From positions 4,526,001 to 4,590,000 of the forward strand of contig NC_064009.1 of NCBI RefSeq assembly GCF_932276165.1: a stretch of DNA of 64,000 nt, given 5' to 3'. Under the pieces are notes generated by a model. The model did no database searches, was not told the origin of the DNA, and saw nothing but the letters and a program-made list of their open reading frames with translations. How positions within the stretch are numbered: the stretch's first letter is position 1; every line of letters starts with the position of its first letter. Below are positions 10,723 to 23,775 of the stretch, piece after piece. A program made the position numbers and the translations under genes. Source of the stretch: Plutella xylostella. Taxonomy: Eukaryota > Arthropoda > Insecta > Lepidoptera > Plutellidae.

Positions 10723-12920
10723 AACATTATATTCGCCATACAAAAGACATCAACGCGTAGCATAAACTTGGCGAAGCACTAGCGTGACTCTTAATAGTGT
10801 CAGAAACCTATAATTGTGGTATTCCGATTTGAATTAAAGAATTATAAAATTGAATAATCTAGATCTTGCGTTCGTCACCTAAACCATCAGAAGCAGTAAA
10901 TTAATTTCCTTGTTTTACCTAAAAGAATGACAATTAATAATAACATATGTAAGTAATATGAAACTCTTTAATGGGAAGTTGAAGTCATTGTAACTAGGTA
11001 CCTTAATTTTATATTGAGCAAACTAAAACTAAAATAGGAAATTGAAGAGGTCCTTCTGAAGGATTTTTTTTTTCGACTATTGTCACAATTTAGCAAGCAC
11101 ATCAATCCATGTACATTACACAATATCGTTCACACATGCGATACATCGGTTGGACGTTGTTGGGCAATGCAGATCTATGGGAGGGTAATAAACACATCAA
11201 ATCACTAACTTTATAGCTGTTATTTTGTTATGCGATCAAACGCCCAATGGCACGCAGGGAATTTGGAGCAATAATAACAGTGTATTGTGTAGCCATTATA
11301 TACTTACACTCGCAGGCAGTGAAGTTCCACTTACAAAATAAATGCCGAAACCACATTTAATTTAAAATTGATTAGTGTGTAATTTGTCATTAGTAATTGT
11401 AAGGTATAGTTTGGTACCTAAATCAATAAAAATATATAAAATTTGAACAATACTTACGTTTTTTGTTGGTTGATCCGCTGCCGCTGCTACCTACTTTCAG
11501 TTTAGGAGTAATTTGATGTTATTGGAACTTTTTCAGTGTTCGTCGTTGTATAATGCGAAAGTAAGTAAGTTGGTCTAGTGAAGTTTGGCTCCTTTTGATA
11601 ATGTTTGTTATATTGTGTGCTATTAATGTAGGTATCTTGAGATAAGGTAGGTAAGTACTTTTATTTAGATTGATTAGATTATAGCAGTCGTTCAGGAAGC
11701 GGAACCTATGTACCTTCTTCGTAATTATAGTTTCATGCGAGTACCTGTACATAAAGCTTTTCCCATTACGTATTCATAATAATAAAACCATGCAATCGGA
11801 ATTATTTTCTAAGGCACTTTGCCATTATGCTATTAATGGAGCTGGGAATTGATCAATTTATTTTATATCTGAGAGAACTGGCAGAAAGGAATTGTTGTGG
11901 AACATGTTTTATCACAAAGCGCATATAATAGTAATTTCTTTAGATATATTGCAAGTAACAAAGCCTTTAGAATTTAATAATTTAGATTATTTCAACGAAA
12001 CAAAACTTTTTCGATATTTTTATTAGAAACATTGTCATAGAAAAATGTCTAATGTGATTCATATATATCAACTATTGAGCGCAGACGTCTCTGAAATAAA
12101 CTTCGTTTTCCGAAAATTCTTATAAAGTTATCAAACTAATGTAGCAGTAGTAAACTAACAAATTAGTTCTTCCGGATTAATTTAAGCTAACATCAATCAA
12201 TCCCAAAAAGGCATAATTGATTGCAAGACGCCACACCTACTCTTTTATATTTTACACCTACGGTTTCTACGGACAGAAGCAGTAGAGAAAAGTTTGGCAA
12301 AGGATTTTTCGCACAACCTACGCACTATCCCGTATTTAACCCGTTTACCTCGTTAACTAAACCACGTGATGCTATTTAGACAGTTAAAGGGATATTTAAC
12401 CCCAAAAAAAACAGTAAAATCGAGAAAAAACACGCGTTTTCAATATTTTTCGTGCGGCAGTCTAAATTAAACCGGCCGATTCTGTCGCAAATCTTCACTA
12501 ATTATCTTGACAATAGGTTTGATTATAAAACGCGGGTTTTGGCTCATCTCCCGGTCGACGCCGAGTTGCCGATGTGTTCGTCACAGGTACGCTAATAGAC
12601 ATCGCCGTCAGCTGTGGAGCGTACACCTTGTGAACCCTGAATGTATCTTCAGCTTTGCTTCGTTGCTATGGATGCATCCACGAAACATAGTAACTGGTAT
12701 ACATTATTATGTACTGGTGGAAACGGTTTTGTTTAATTTTTGTAGCATAGCTATGCTGGACGTTTCTGGTGGAAAAACAGACAGGCCTCTGCTGCATTGA
12801 GTGGACACTCGGAAAGGATGACCGTTGCTCGTAGTTTTCGTTTGTATGTAATTTGTTTAAGGAAAAATTAAAGCTAAGCAACTTTAACTCCGAATATACT
12901 ATGGTATTTTGAATCTCTGA
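10723..12920. other. AT-rich non-coding stretch
   Basis: No protein-like frame, RNA gene or paired repeat was found. The sequence right after the LINE ORF2 stop does not continue the RT protein in any frame and resembles the general background. Poly-T and TAGGTA-type words occur sparsely. Confidence 0.6.
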
Positions 12921-13273
12921 TGGAGCTTTGGTGGCGTAATGGATAAGGCCTCGTCCTCTCAATCGAGAGGCCGTGGGTTCAAATCCTGGCCTGTACCAAT
13001 GAATTCTTTCAATTGTGTTTTCAAGTAAGGAATTTAAGTACAATAATACCACGTGCTCTTACGTAGATGGAAAACATCGTGAGGAAACCTGAAGATATGA
13101 GATAGATTCTAGATGTGTAACTTAAGTGCATTGTACTTATTCCAAAACGGCGATATGGTTCGCAACCTATCACGTGAGTACAAATGTGCTGCGAAAAGTG
13201 GGTGGCTCACTTGTGAGCCACCTCTGACTACCCCTTCGGGGATTACAGTCGTGAGTACATAATATGTATGTAC
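12921..13273 (+). mobile_element. tRNA-derived SINE (tRNA-Arg-like head) with 13-bp target-site duplication
   Basis: The head has an A box (GGTGGCGTAATGGATAAGG) and a B box (GGGTTCAAATCC). The body contains ACATCGTGAGGAAACCTG, a word I recall from moth LINE/SINE 3' parts. The tail is CTCTGACTACCCCTTCGGGG then CGTGAGT. The element is bounded by TTTGAATCTCTGA at 12908-12920 and 13274-13286, a perfect 13-bp target-site duplication that fixes both ends. The head cannot fold as a sound tRNA acceptor stem, so this is not a functional tRNA gene. Confidence 0.9.
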
Positions 13274-13286
13274 TTTGAATCTCTGA

Positions 13287-16200
13287 ATCGCAAATAGCTG
13301 GCGAGCTGGTACGGGGGCAGTGCCGTTGCGGAGGCGGCCCGTGACGCACCGTGACGTGACCGTGACGTCACGGCACGAGCTCACGAGGGCTATTCTACAC
13401 TGACCAAAAACTAACGACCGAGAGCCGTCGTGCAATTGCCACGTTTAATACAACGAGATAGAATCTTCGTCGCATAAAGTGGCCCCCCAGATCATCGTCT
13501 GTGTACTCTACAGATCACTGCCCGATATAGACTGTCTTTATGGCATTTCTGACGATTTTTAAGCTACGACTATAGAAGGATGCAGCTCTATGCGCAATAT
13601 GCTAGGGTCATGCATGAATCACAGTTTTTAAGAACATCTAAATAATCTAATCATACCTCGAATTGATTATGGTATTGATGTGGTATTGATAGTGGACAGA
13701 ATGGTTGACTGCCAAATGCTTCGGCAATGATATTCTGGAGATGATGAGGAGTTTTCGTGCATTTTTAATAACGTCATCGTCGTCACATCCGTGACGTCAT
13801 AAAGGCCTAATCCGTCCCTCGGAGGCCCGCCGAGTGGCGACTCGACACAACAACGGCAAATCTATTGTGATGTGGCACGGAACGCGGTACTCATATTTAA
13901 ATAATTCGGTGTGAAAACGTTTATTTGCCGTAAGACCGTAAACGATCCGCAATGAAGGTTCTTGTGGGTACTTGGCTCGTGACGTCACAATGCCAATGAC
14001 GATTGTGGCGTTACACAAACTGGTGAAATCGCAAGAAGGATTCGAAATAAGATGACACGTTATGGATGTGGTTCTATTTTTTTGAAATTTTAGAGCTACT
14101 TATGTACGTTTACATGAGTCCTTTCTTATTTTATTGATGTTTTCAGTATTTTTACAAATTATACTGATTTTAGCGTGTACCTTAACTACCTGACATCGCA
14201 TATACACACTTCATTATTGTACCTAAGTATTGAAATGTAAGTAAACGTAATAAAGCTCATTAGGTCTGAAAAAATCATACAAGAAACTGAAACCTTCCTT
14301 GCCAAGACAGTGTTTAAGTTGGAACAAATTCACTCACTCTTTTATTGATTTTCAGATACTTACCTAATTGTATTGGTAGGTATAATTTAATAAGTCTAGG
14401 GCACTAGTTTAGACCTACACTTTCAAGACATGCATTGGTGAAACAAAAAATATACTTATGTATGTAGGTGTATATACTTCTCCATACGATCTTAGACGGT
14501 TCTCCATACAAGTAGTAATGTTTCAGAAGTGCATCCAGCATGAAGGTCCCCGCCTGCAGCAGTGACGTCACGCGGGGGCGGCGGGCGCGAGAGGGGGGGG
14601 GGGGGACGCGGTGCCGCGCTCATTGTAGTTTTTCGATTATTGTTTAATTAGGGCGAAGCGGCGGCGAGTCGGCGCGCAGGGGCGCCCGCGCCGCGGCCCG
14701 CAACTCTACCGTGCCAAACTCTGAAAAAAAAAATGACAGTGAGGGAAAAAAAACTATTGGAAAACTATTATAGCACATTGTAAATACATATCTACGAACT
14801 AACTTTTATAACTAAATAATTAGACATAAATTGCGCTAGCGCATTTACAATTCAAAAGATGAATGAGCTATGCTAATAGACAGCTAATGAAACTGCCATG
14901 TAAATAAATTAAGTTGGTCATTATTGTCAGACCAAGTACCTATCAATAGGACAAAACTGTAAACCTATCATTAAAGCAAAGCCTACGTGAAATTGATGGT
15001 GCTGCATGCCGGCGCCAAAGATCTCTCAATAGAATCTAGTGAATATGGTTTCATCATCGGTCAAAGTAATTTCAGACGCCATTAATAAATGGACACGCAA
15101 GGACTTTTCGATGAGTCACTGGGAAATCATAATGTTGCAAATAAGATGTGCAAATAAAATGTTCGTCTGTACCAACTGATGATGTGGAACTGCCAAATAA
15201 GTACTGAAGTGTGTGTGGTCAGGAAAACAAAATGGTGCAGTTACTAATTATTAAATTGACTTAGGACTACGAATTATCGTATCTCGAAATTCGCGAATAA
15301 AAAGGCACCTCATGGTAAATAGCTTATAAGATTATTTTCGTTTGTCAATTCTATCTTAATAATTAGACGCTATTGCGTATAGAAATACCGAGGGTCTTAA
15401 CTTCCTCTACCATTTCTAGTAACATTCTCCTTTATAACAGTTTACACACAACGTACAAAAACAAACATTGAGACACTCAATAAAACTAACCAAACTAAGA
15501 CGCAAATCTCAAACTCTAAACTCTCGAGTGTAGTTCGCATGAGTTCGATTCAGACGGTCCTTGGGTTGGCGTCGCCTGCGCCGCTATCGCCACGGCGGCG
15601 GCGGCGGCGGCGGGAGGCCCACGCGGGGTGGCGCGCGCGGGAAACAGCGAGCAAAAACAAGAGCACCCGACCGCCTTTCCGGATGCTAATTTTGGGAATC
15701 TCGCTAAAACTTCCCTGGTTTAGGGGAACTATGGATTTTGGATATTGTCATTTTGTATTATTTGTACGGATCTGCGGTGTTTTGTATGCATTTAAGGATA
15801 ATTATGAAGTGTCTGAAAACCTGAAGTTATTTTTAAGCATATCTGAAATCTGCTGTTTTCAGTTCGTAAGTCTCTTAAGTTACCTTAGTAACCATAACCG
15901 AGGTACCCTGTGAAAATAAGTTCCTCATCGGAAAATTTGGATGATAAAAACCTAGACATGTTTCTCAATATCTATAATGTCGCATTGCCGACGATGCCTG
16001 CTGCCATTGGTACAATCCAAACTACCGAAATATGCAGACAGTCGAGGTTATACCACCGAGCCTGTACTCTATAGGTACTTACTGTTGGTTTCACTTCGAT
16101 TTTGTCACTAATGTTTAACCAACGCTGTATGAGCCACTCATACATGAGACTATTTGATGACAGCGCGTACATGCGCGCCCTCAATTAAGGAAGTCGTGAC

Positions 16201-18922
16201 ATCTTTGTAAATACACGATTATTACATTTATGATTATTATAAGTTTAAGCTTTAGTACATTATAGACCTTTATACGTATCGGTTATGTATTCATTGACAC
16301 CCTGACATCCTGACATCTCTAATTGACAATAATCTTATACAGAGTGTGACATTGCATACCGCTCTGTACAAACGCTATACCATCTACATGGATAGGACCT
16401 CTCGCTACAAACATATTTTGACTTGCGAATTTGTGTTAATGAATCGTTTATTAGTTTACATACTAATTTATTTCGTCAAGTTTGGCAAACATGTCTCGCT
16501 CGAGATAAGATACTGCTCTGCGGTAGAGCCGGCCAGTGGAAGCGAGTTCAGAGACCTACCTATTCGGGTCATAGATGATTCAGGCTGAAAAAAACTTTTA
16601 CTTCCCGCCTACATTGTCACATCACATGAGCGATGAGCCGCGGCTTATCTCCACGTGACGCGCGAGGTAAACGCATTAAACATGTTCATGGCACATTAAC
16701 AGCCGGGCTGCGTCAGCGCCAGGAGTCGCCAGGGAACTCCCACTCCCAGTACTAGAAGAACAAAACACAACACAGAATCGTTTCTACATTATTTATCGTA
16801 GCCAAGTACTATCGTTTGCTCCGAATGTGGAGCGTACTATCGGCGCACTTTGTACCGTTAGGTTTGGCATTGGAATAGTTGATAAAGGCCCCAAGTCCTT
16901 GTGTCTTCGGATAATTTGACAAAAATGCGTTTTATTATAAGTTAGGTGGCGTTTAGCGGCCGAAGCCATTATGTGTGATTGGTGGCATGTCGCTGGACGT
17001 GTGCGCTCGGCCGCCGTATTCGTGCCAATGCCAGCCGTAAACTAGAAAACTATTGTCCTCGATGCTCCGAGCGATAACCACAGGCTGCGATTAATGGAAT
17101 TGAAGCTTAAGGTATTGGGATTTAGAGTTGGTTTTGGTGTCGCGAGGTGAGTCGAGGTTACGCGTGAGATATGTGATGTTGAGGCATGCGGGTCGCGCGT
17201 CGTTCTCACGCTTTGAATATTCCCGCTCCCGACGCGCCGCCCCCGCCCCGCGCCCCCCGCGCGCCCCGCCGCCCGGAGGCCCTTCCTCCCCGAGGACCTT
17301 AGATTAGCTAAATGCTGAAGGCTCATTGGATTGAGTGCAGATATAATAAACAAAAACGAAACTCTTATTCACTTAATTTACACGCGAACAACGATCCTGT
17401 GTGCTTATGCATTAATAGTTTCAGTTTACTTATAATTTTTCATACAAAATGGTTTCATAAATCATTTATCTGGTAGATTTATTACAATGTTGCCTTAATA
17501 TCCAGACGCTTTTTTTAAACTTCTTAAACAGTCATGAAAAGTTTTAAACAGAGCAGGAAGTAAGTAGGTAAGTACCTATTAATAGAATCAGGGATGGAGA
17601 CAACATCATGGGGACAGATTTTTTAAAACTCATTTTATTATACAAACCAACTGCATGCTAGAGAAATAAACTCTAAATGTATCAGCCTGTATAAACACAG
17701 AGGCACCAGGAAAAGAAAATTGATCAAATTATTGTTTTTCTTAAAACTCACTGCTGATGGCAAGAGTGAAAAAAAACTTACTGAAATCACTTACTTACAT
17801 AGGTAGGTCCATCTTGAGAAAGCGTACTTCTAAAACGATATACGGATGCAATCACGAAGGTATTAGGTACATATCATGCAAGGAGTCGTGGTGGTTAGCG
17901 TAGGAGGAGCTTCGAAACTTCATTTTCATAGATAGTGAGTAACCCCAGTAACGCTGAAAGATCGAAAAGAAAAGTTTATCATTTAGAAACATCCCAGTTA
18001 ACTTCAAGCCTCTTTGAAAATACTCGAGAGGCTCGATGGAAGTTTTTCACACATACAAGATTGTGAGAAACCATCCGACACAGTGCTCAAATTTCCCAAA
18101 ACGAATCGTCTCACCTCGGCCTTTGTGAGGCAAAGTTTTCCCTAACTAATACGCAGTTATTCTATTACAGTTCAGAGCAAAGCAATAAATAATATCGAGT
18201 GTTACTCATAGTTTTCTCACTCGAACCGCGGTTCCCACGCGCCGCACTGAAAACGTCTCGTACTTCACCACTAGTTTTATCCTTGGCCTGTTTTTTTTTT
18301 TAAATTGCACCTTTTATGAAGCTGGCCGTTTCCGTGTGAACGGGATTGAAGCTTCGAACCTCATTGGTAGTCTATGACTCAATGGTGTCAGAGAGTTTGA
18401 ATTTGGAACGGAGCGATTAGTTATTGGCATGAACAAAGGCATGTCCACGTGGATTGGCCGGTGGGAAGGTGACACGGCGTTCCTCAGTGACGTCACCGGC
18501 GCCTGACTGCACCGCGCTGAGTGAGCTCTATTGTAAATTGCGAGGGCCTTTGTGAACAAGCTCTTTTATGCACTATGTATGAATATTGCATTCAGCTGTA
18601 ATAAGAGTAGGTTTTCCCGTGAAATCTTTATTTATTTCTGCACGATGAGTAAAATGCGTTTAAAAATTTAAAAACACAAAAGAGGAAGGCCTCGAAAGTC
18701 GTAGCTGGATTGCACGAAATAAGTTTCCTTACACCCTCAGATAAAATAGGCGCCCCTACCACATAACACTTTAAGGGGTAAGTGAAGCCACTTCAGGTAC
18801 TCATAAAATGAGTACCAAAGTATCAGAATGTATTTTTTGTTTCTTTATTGGCTCCATTTCCTCTAAACTATTTTGCATTTCTATATATTTCTATGCTTAC
18901 ATATCCTTTGGAGTCTATAGTA
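13287..18922. other. Non-coding region with GC patches
   Basis: No host gene was recognised. GC-rich patches lie at 13300-13400, 14555-14720, 15560-15660 (a CGG tract at 15593-15613) and 17220-17285. A further CRE palindrome is at 18488-18495. Frames at 15539-15913 and 17042-17353 derive from these patches and look like random translation. The composition suggests regulatory sequence rather than genes. Confidence 0.5.
13363..14570. promoter_or_regulatory. Cluster of four full CRE palindromes
   Basis: TGACGTCA occurs at 13363-13370, 13792-13799, 13980-13987 and 14563-14570, with half sites (CGTGAC, ACGTCA) nearby. The last borders a GC island (14555-14720) with a 13-G run (14593-14605). TGACGTCA is the binding site of CREB/ATF-type bZIP factors. 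A single random match would be expected in the whole window. Enhancer function is inferred. Confidence 0.45.
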
Positions 18923-19133
18923 TCCTAACTAATATTATAAATGCGAAAGTAACTGTGTCTGTCTGTCTGTCTGTCTGTCTGTTACTCTTTCACGCTAAAA
19001 CTACTGAACGGATTTGAATGAAATTTGGTATACATACGGTCTAGACCCTGGGAAAGAACATAGGCTACTTTTTATCCCGGAATTCCCACGGGAAAACTTT
19101 TTAAGGCGAAGCGAAGCGCGCGGGGATAGCTAG
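18923..19133 (+). mobile_element. Non-autonomous Helitron-like element
   Basis: The element runs from TCCTAACTAATATTATAAAT at 18923 to GGGGATAGCTAG at 19133. It has the expected 5' TC and 3' CTRR (CTAG) ends and sits between A and T of the host with no target duplication. It contains a (GTCT)n tract, a GAACGGATTTGAATGAAATT core and a GC-rich segment before the 3' end. From memory this matches a very abundant lepidopteran family. Two further units lie at 57213-57611. Confidence 0.8.
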
Positions 19134-20276
19134 TAGACCATAAAAACCTAAACTTAGTATACCAAGCCAATTTAAGTTATAACCAAAAGAACCATCCTAC
19201 TCGGGGTGTCAGTCTGCGCAGACGCAACCACACAATACTTCAGCTTCAGCGGAGGGCGCGGGGCTACCTATTAATACCCCGGGGCAGGCGCGGGCGCGGG
19301 GGGGGACTAGCTCACCTTTCCTTCTATTATTGGCGCTCGTATTTTTAAACCTCTAGATTACTTTCCTTGCTTATTAGTGGATGATTGAGAAGCGTCGCAG
19401 GGGGCGATATATTTATACATTTCCGGTGTACGACCACGTGCTACGGATGTGCGTTTTTATGGCGTTTTCTTATTATAGTTGACATGAAGAGTGCGGGGAC
19501 TCCCGCGCGACTCACTCGCCCGGCGTTTGTTTACGATGGAGCGACGAGCTACCATCTCTATAGAGGAGTCCTGTTGGAGATTCGGAAGGTACGAGTATGT
19601 AGGTATATAACAATACATATAAAATTCTATAAAATTGATTGAGTTTGGAAAGAAAGAGCTAAGGAGCTATGGGAATTACGAAGAATTGTAGATAGCCTTT
19701 TAGGTATATTCAATTCAATTTTATTGGAACTTAGTGTGAACGAAATAAACCATAGTATTTGTATCACGAGCTGCTATTCAAAATCTGCCTTGGAATTTTT
19801 GGCCATCTTTCGTGATTCGCAGTACACACAAAATCTTTCAAAAGTTTATCTGTTATCTGTTATTCATAGCCTTGGTATGCACCATCTGGCTGTCAAAGGG
19901 GGTGATATTCAGAGGGTGATCTCTACCAAGGTGTCGCACAAATGTGGTCTGTGCCCTATGTGGTTCCGATCTATCTTTAGTTCCGTGCACCTATTAGGAC
20001 AGGCCAATGACACTTTACCCCAACATATTCGGTGACACGTGGGGTTTTAGAATAGATAAGACACTCTATTATTGCAGGCATAAAGTTTTACGAGAGCTGG
20101 ATAATGGTGATCCCCAGGATACGCTTTCCGTGGAAGCTCTAAAATTTCACCTAAGTAATCCTGAACAGTGAGCTGTAAAAACGGTTGCAGATGTGTGCGT
20201 CGTAAATAAGGATATTTCTATTTTATAACGCTAAGGTAGGTTCACCGCCACACTTTACCAATCAAACTAATACATA
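19134..20276. other. Non-coding stretch with a small GC patch
   Basis: A GC-rich segment (19240-19310) ends in a 9-G run. Frames at 19385-19642 and 19724-20035 show no recognisable domains and no splice context. Nothing else is supported. Confidence 0.5.
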
Positions 20277-20950
20277 CAGGGTGTCCCAAAAGTCAACGAT
20301 ATACCTTAGAGGGCTGATAGACCAGCTCATGAGTGGCCAGAATATCATAATATGACATCAGTAAAAATTTTACCTACCTACCTATTTTACTTTTACCCAT
20401 TCCAACATGACCTACTCTTAATAAATTCAGTCAGATAAATTTCCTTCAAACAATTTTACCTCGAGGTCATTTTGTACTAAAATAGCAATTACTTTTTTGT
20501 TAATTAAAACAATAGCAACGTTTCATACCATTTTGGAAACTGCATTAAATAAGCAATCTTTTTAAATAAGGTGCCAGGTTTGCGTGGTATTTTTTTTTAC
20601 AGTATGTAGAGTCAAAGTTGTTTATAAAAAATTACGATTACCTTTATTGACTTTGAAAACCGTGTTTTTTTTAAACATACAGCATTACTCGATATTTTTT
20701 TTGACTGCGATCAATAGCAGGGCTATATATATAGGGTGATGCAACACCAAACAAATACTAACAATATGGATTTTTGTACCTGCGGCACGCAAAAAACTGA
20801 TCCAAGGTGTCAATTTTCAGCAAATTTATAAAAGTGTCAATATCTCGAAAATTATCGATTTTTTACTGAGGTCATATTATGATATTCTGGCCACTCATGA
20901 GCTGGTCTATCAGCCCTCCAAGGCATATCGTTGACTTTTGGGACACCCTG
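20277..20950. mobile_element. MITE with about 90-bp terminal inverted repeats, TA target site
   Basis: The left end CAGGGTGTCCCAAAAGTCAA (from 20277) is inverted at the right end (to 20950). The inverted match continues through the AGGGCTGATAGACCAGCTCA and ATATCATAATATGAC segments, roughly 20277-20369 against 20860-20950 with few mismatches. TA flanks both ends (20275-20276 and 20951-20952). No transposase frame lies in the 490-bp core. The termini and TA site fit a non-autonomous Tc1/mariner-type element. Confidence 0.88.
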
Positions 20951-20952
20951 TA

Positions 20953-23521
20953 GGAGTACGTATGAGGGAAAAACAGTCAGCTAAAATTGTTTCCTGTAGA
21001 AATTTTTATTCAGAAAAAGGGCATAAAAGAACCGCCGCCATTCACGTTTGGAGGCGAGGAGAGGCATCAACGGCTTTTAATGTAAAATCACGCCAAAAAA
21101 TGCAAGGCCAAAAAGAAGGGCTAACTAATAACAACAGGGGCAAATAAACTGCGATGCGAACTGGTTCCCGACTCCCGCGCCGGCCGCGGGTTGCCAGTTG
21201 CAGACACATTCCTTATTTACACTCAATTTCATAACTCTCAACTGAAGAATAAAATGATATTAGGAGAAAATTTTAGTCAGGTAGGTAGGTATAGTGACCA
21301 AAACCATAGATCTACACACAAAAAACTTTATTTTTCAATCGGGGATTAGGTATAATAAGTAGAATAAATTAGCTTTTCAACCGAACTTGTTAATATATCT
21401 GGATAGGTACAGCATTTTCCATACGCCCCAAAAACGCTACCTCAACCAACAACGAACGCTACGGCTAGAGTTGCCCCAAAATTTCCCAACCTCCGGAAAG
21501 TTTCCCGTTCGCCGCCACACCGGGCGGAATGCAGCCTGCGGGTGCACGGGGCACGGGGGGCACGGGGGCACGCGGGGGGTATTGTCGCAAGTGCCCCCCG
21601 CACTTGTCGGCTCGTTTGACCGCGGGATGCTCGGTAACGGGCCGCGGCCTTCCCGGAATCGCTTACCTGTCACATTCCAGCGCCGCTAGAGATGCGAATC
21701 CGAACGAGGCTCGAGTTAGATTATTAAATTTGGCGGGAAAAGTCCAAGTGTGGAGGTTTTTATGCGTGTTAACTGGCATAAGCTGGTTAAGCAGTAGGTA
21801 CATATTTTACACGTTTAATTAGGAGGTTTACAGTTTTCAGTCGGGCCCTATTGCAACATTTTAGTAAAACAACGCAAAACTGAAAAAAAAAATTACATTT
21901 ATTATCTAATGTTGTATACATAAAGTTCAAATTTCAATATTTATAAAAATTCATATTTTAAATTTCATAATTTTAATAAATTTAAAAACTTTCACTTTTT
22001 TGAAAATAAATAATTTAAAAACTTTTTTGAATTAAAGTGTAGCCATGGCGCACCTCTATCGCTTCATTCAACCTCTATCTAACCTAACACTTCTTTGGAA
22101 TTCGCTGCGAGCTGCAGCGGCGTGAATTAGAATCTAAAGCAAATATTTTCAAAGTTATACATCCTGTCTCTGTTTTTTGATTATATCGTATTACTTAGCA
22201 TTAAAACAGAAAATATTTTTTCAACAATTCTTAGGAATATAATAGTTTAATAGGTTACCCTAGAAACGTTCTAGTGTTTGAAGGTGATGAAAGGATTAGT
22301 CAGAGAGAACACGAAATGAAAGAGTAGATGAATTGGTATATAATTAAAATAGTAATTAAAAATAAAATACTTTTTATCAACGGAACTAATGTCGAATCAA
22401 TAGAGTAGGCTACGCCTACCCTCCTCACACATTAAAAAATACTTAGCACAATCAAACTTATATTTTTCCAGACGCAAAGTAGAAACAAAAACTAAACTCA
22501 CACAATAAAGCCAAATACATACATTTGAACACTGCGACTACGCGTACATAAAACAAAATTTTAAATGATTCATTAAAGTTTGATAACCTTTTTGTCTCAC
22601 GCACACCACCACACATCCACAACGCATTACGTTCACTTCGGACCATTTTCTCTGTATTTTCTCTTGCATTTGAGACTTTTCTTGTACTTTTTCATGTACA
22701 GGGTGTTCTAGGGATGGTGTAGGATGTGTTTTAGTGTGTTTGTGTGGTGTGTGAGTGGTGTGAGCTGGTTTGGGAGCACCCCGGGGGCCTCAAGCCCGCG
22801 TGTGCCGCCGTCGCTTCGCTCCGATTAAGGAAATCAAACTGTAATAAATACGCTCCTTATTAAACCGCCATTTTAAACTGAAAAAATATATGTGAAGGCT
22901 GATTTTTTGTTGTGAATTGTAACGTACTGCATGTAACTATGGTACTGCAACTGTCTATAAAAATATTTTATGTTATAAGTACATACCTAATTTATGTCAT
23001 ACCTATATAATTTATGCCTTCTTTTTTTTGATTGAATAATGGTTTATTTAATTAAACACGGTAGCTATACCTGAAATGTTAAATGCACAAGTTTTCATAA
23101 ATAATTTCGTAGAAAATGAAAGGAAGGCTAAAATTATTTATTAGCTTTTTAAAACTCCTTACAAGAGTTACTTACCTACATCATTATTTTGCTCTATTTC
23201 CCATTAGAGTAGGTACTTACTTAAATCCTCTTGAAAATGAATACCTATAGTCTTGCACAGAGAAAATTATTCAGCCAATCACATTGCTGCATGTTATAAT
23301 TAATTAAGTTCTCCTTAACTTGACTTTTTCAGTTAAGTATAAAATTACTAAAGATTTCAGTTGTAGAACTACTACTCATACTATTCGTTGAATTGTCGAT
23401 AACTAGGTAAGTACATAGTAAACAGCACAAGCAGTGCAATGAAAACTCAAGGATATATTTTAGACGCATCTGAAATTATAAAAGACATACATTACTTTTA
23501 GCTATAAGTACATATCTACTT
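20953..23521. other. Non-coding region with one GC patch
   Basis: A GC-rich segment (about 21490-21660) produces overlapping frames on both strands without protein character. A lone TACAGGGTGTTC near 22697 resembles a mariner-type end but has no inverted partner. The rest is AT-rich with no RNA gene or exon seen. Confidence 0.5.
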
Positions 23522-23775
23522 GGACGGCCGAATGGCGTAGTGGTTAGTGACCCTGACTACTGAGCCGATGGTCCCGGGTTCGATTCCCGGCTGGGGCAGA
23601 TATTTGTTTAAACACAGATATTTGTTCTCGGGTCTTGGATGTGCCCGTTAAATAGCAATAGGCCCGCCCCCTATTACATTGGGACTAACATAACACTCTG
23701 GCGAAAAGTGGGTGCAGCAATGCACCTCTGCCTACCCCTCAAGGGAGTACATTAGTACAAGGCGTGAGTGCGTGT
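23522..23775 (+). mobile_element. tRNA-derived SINE, family B, copy 1
   Basis: The head GGCCGAATGGCGTAGTGGTT (A box) and CCCGGGTTCGATTCCCGG (B box and T-arm) is followed by a conserved body with TATTTGTTTAAACACAGATA, GGATGTGCCCGT and TTACATTGGGACTAACATAA. The end is AGGGAGTACATTAGTACAAG then GCGTGAGTG. Related copies are at 37860-38104 (-) and 58627-58886 (+). The acceptor stem does not pair, so this is a SINE rather than a tRNA gene. No clear target duplication was found for this copy. Confidence 0.88.

Noticed and set aside
22697..22712. Lone mariner-type terminus TACAGGGTGTTC
   Set aside because: No inverted partner found nearby, so an element cannot be defined.
23522..23600. tRNA gene call at the SINE heads (also 12921, 38040 and 58627)
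   Set aside because: A and B boxes and a T-arm are present, but acceptor stems do not pair and each is joined to a SINE body.
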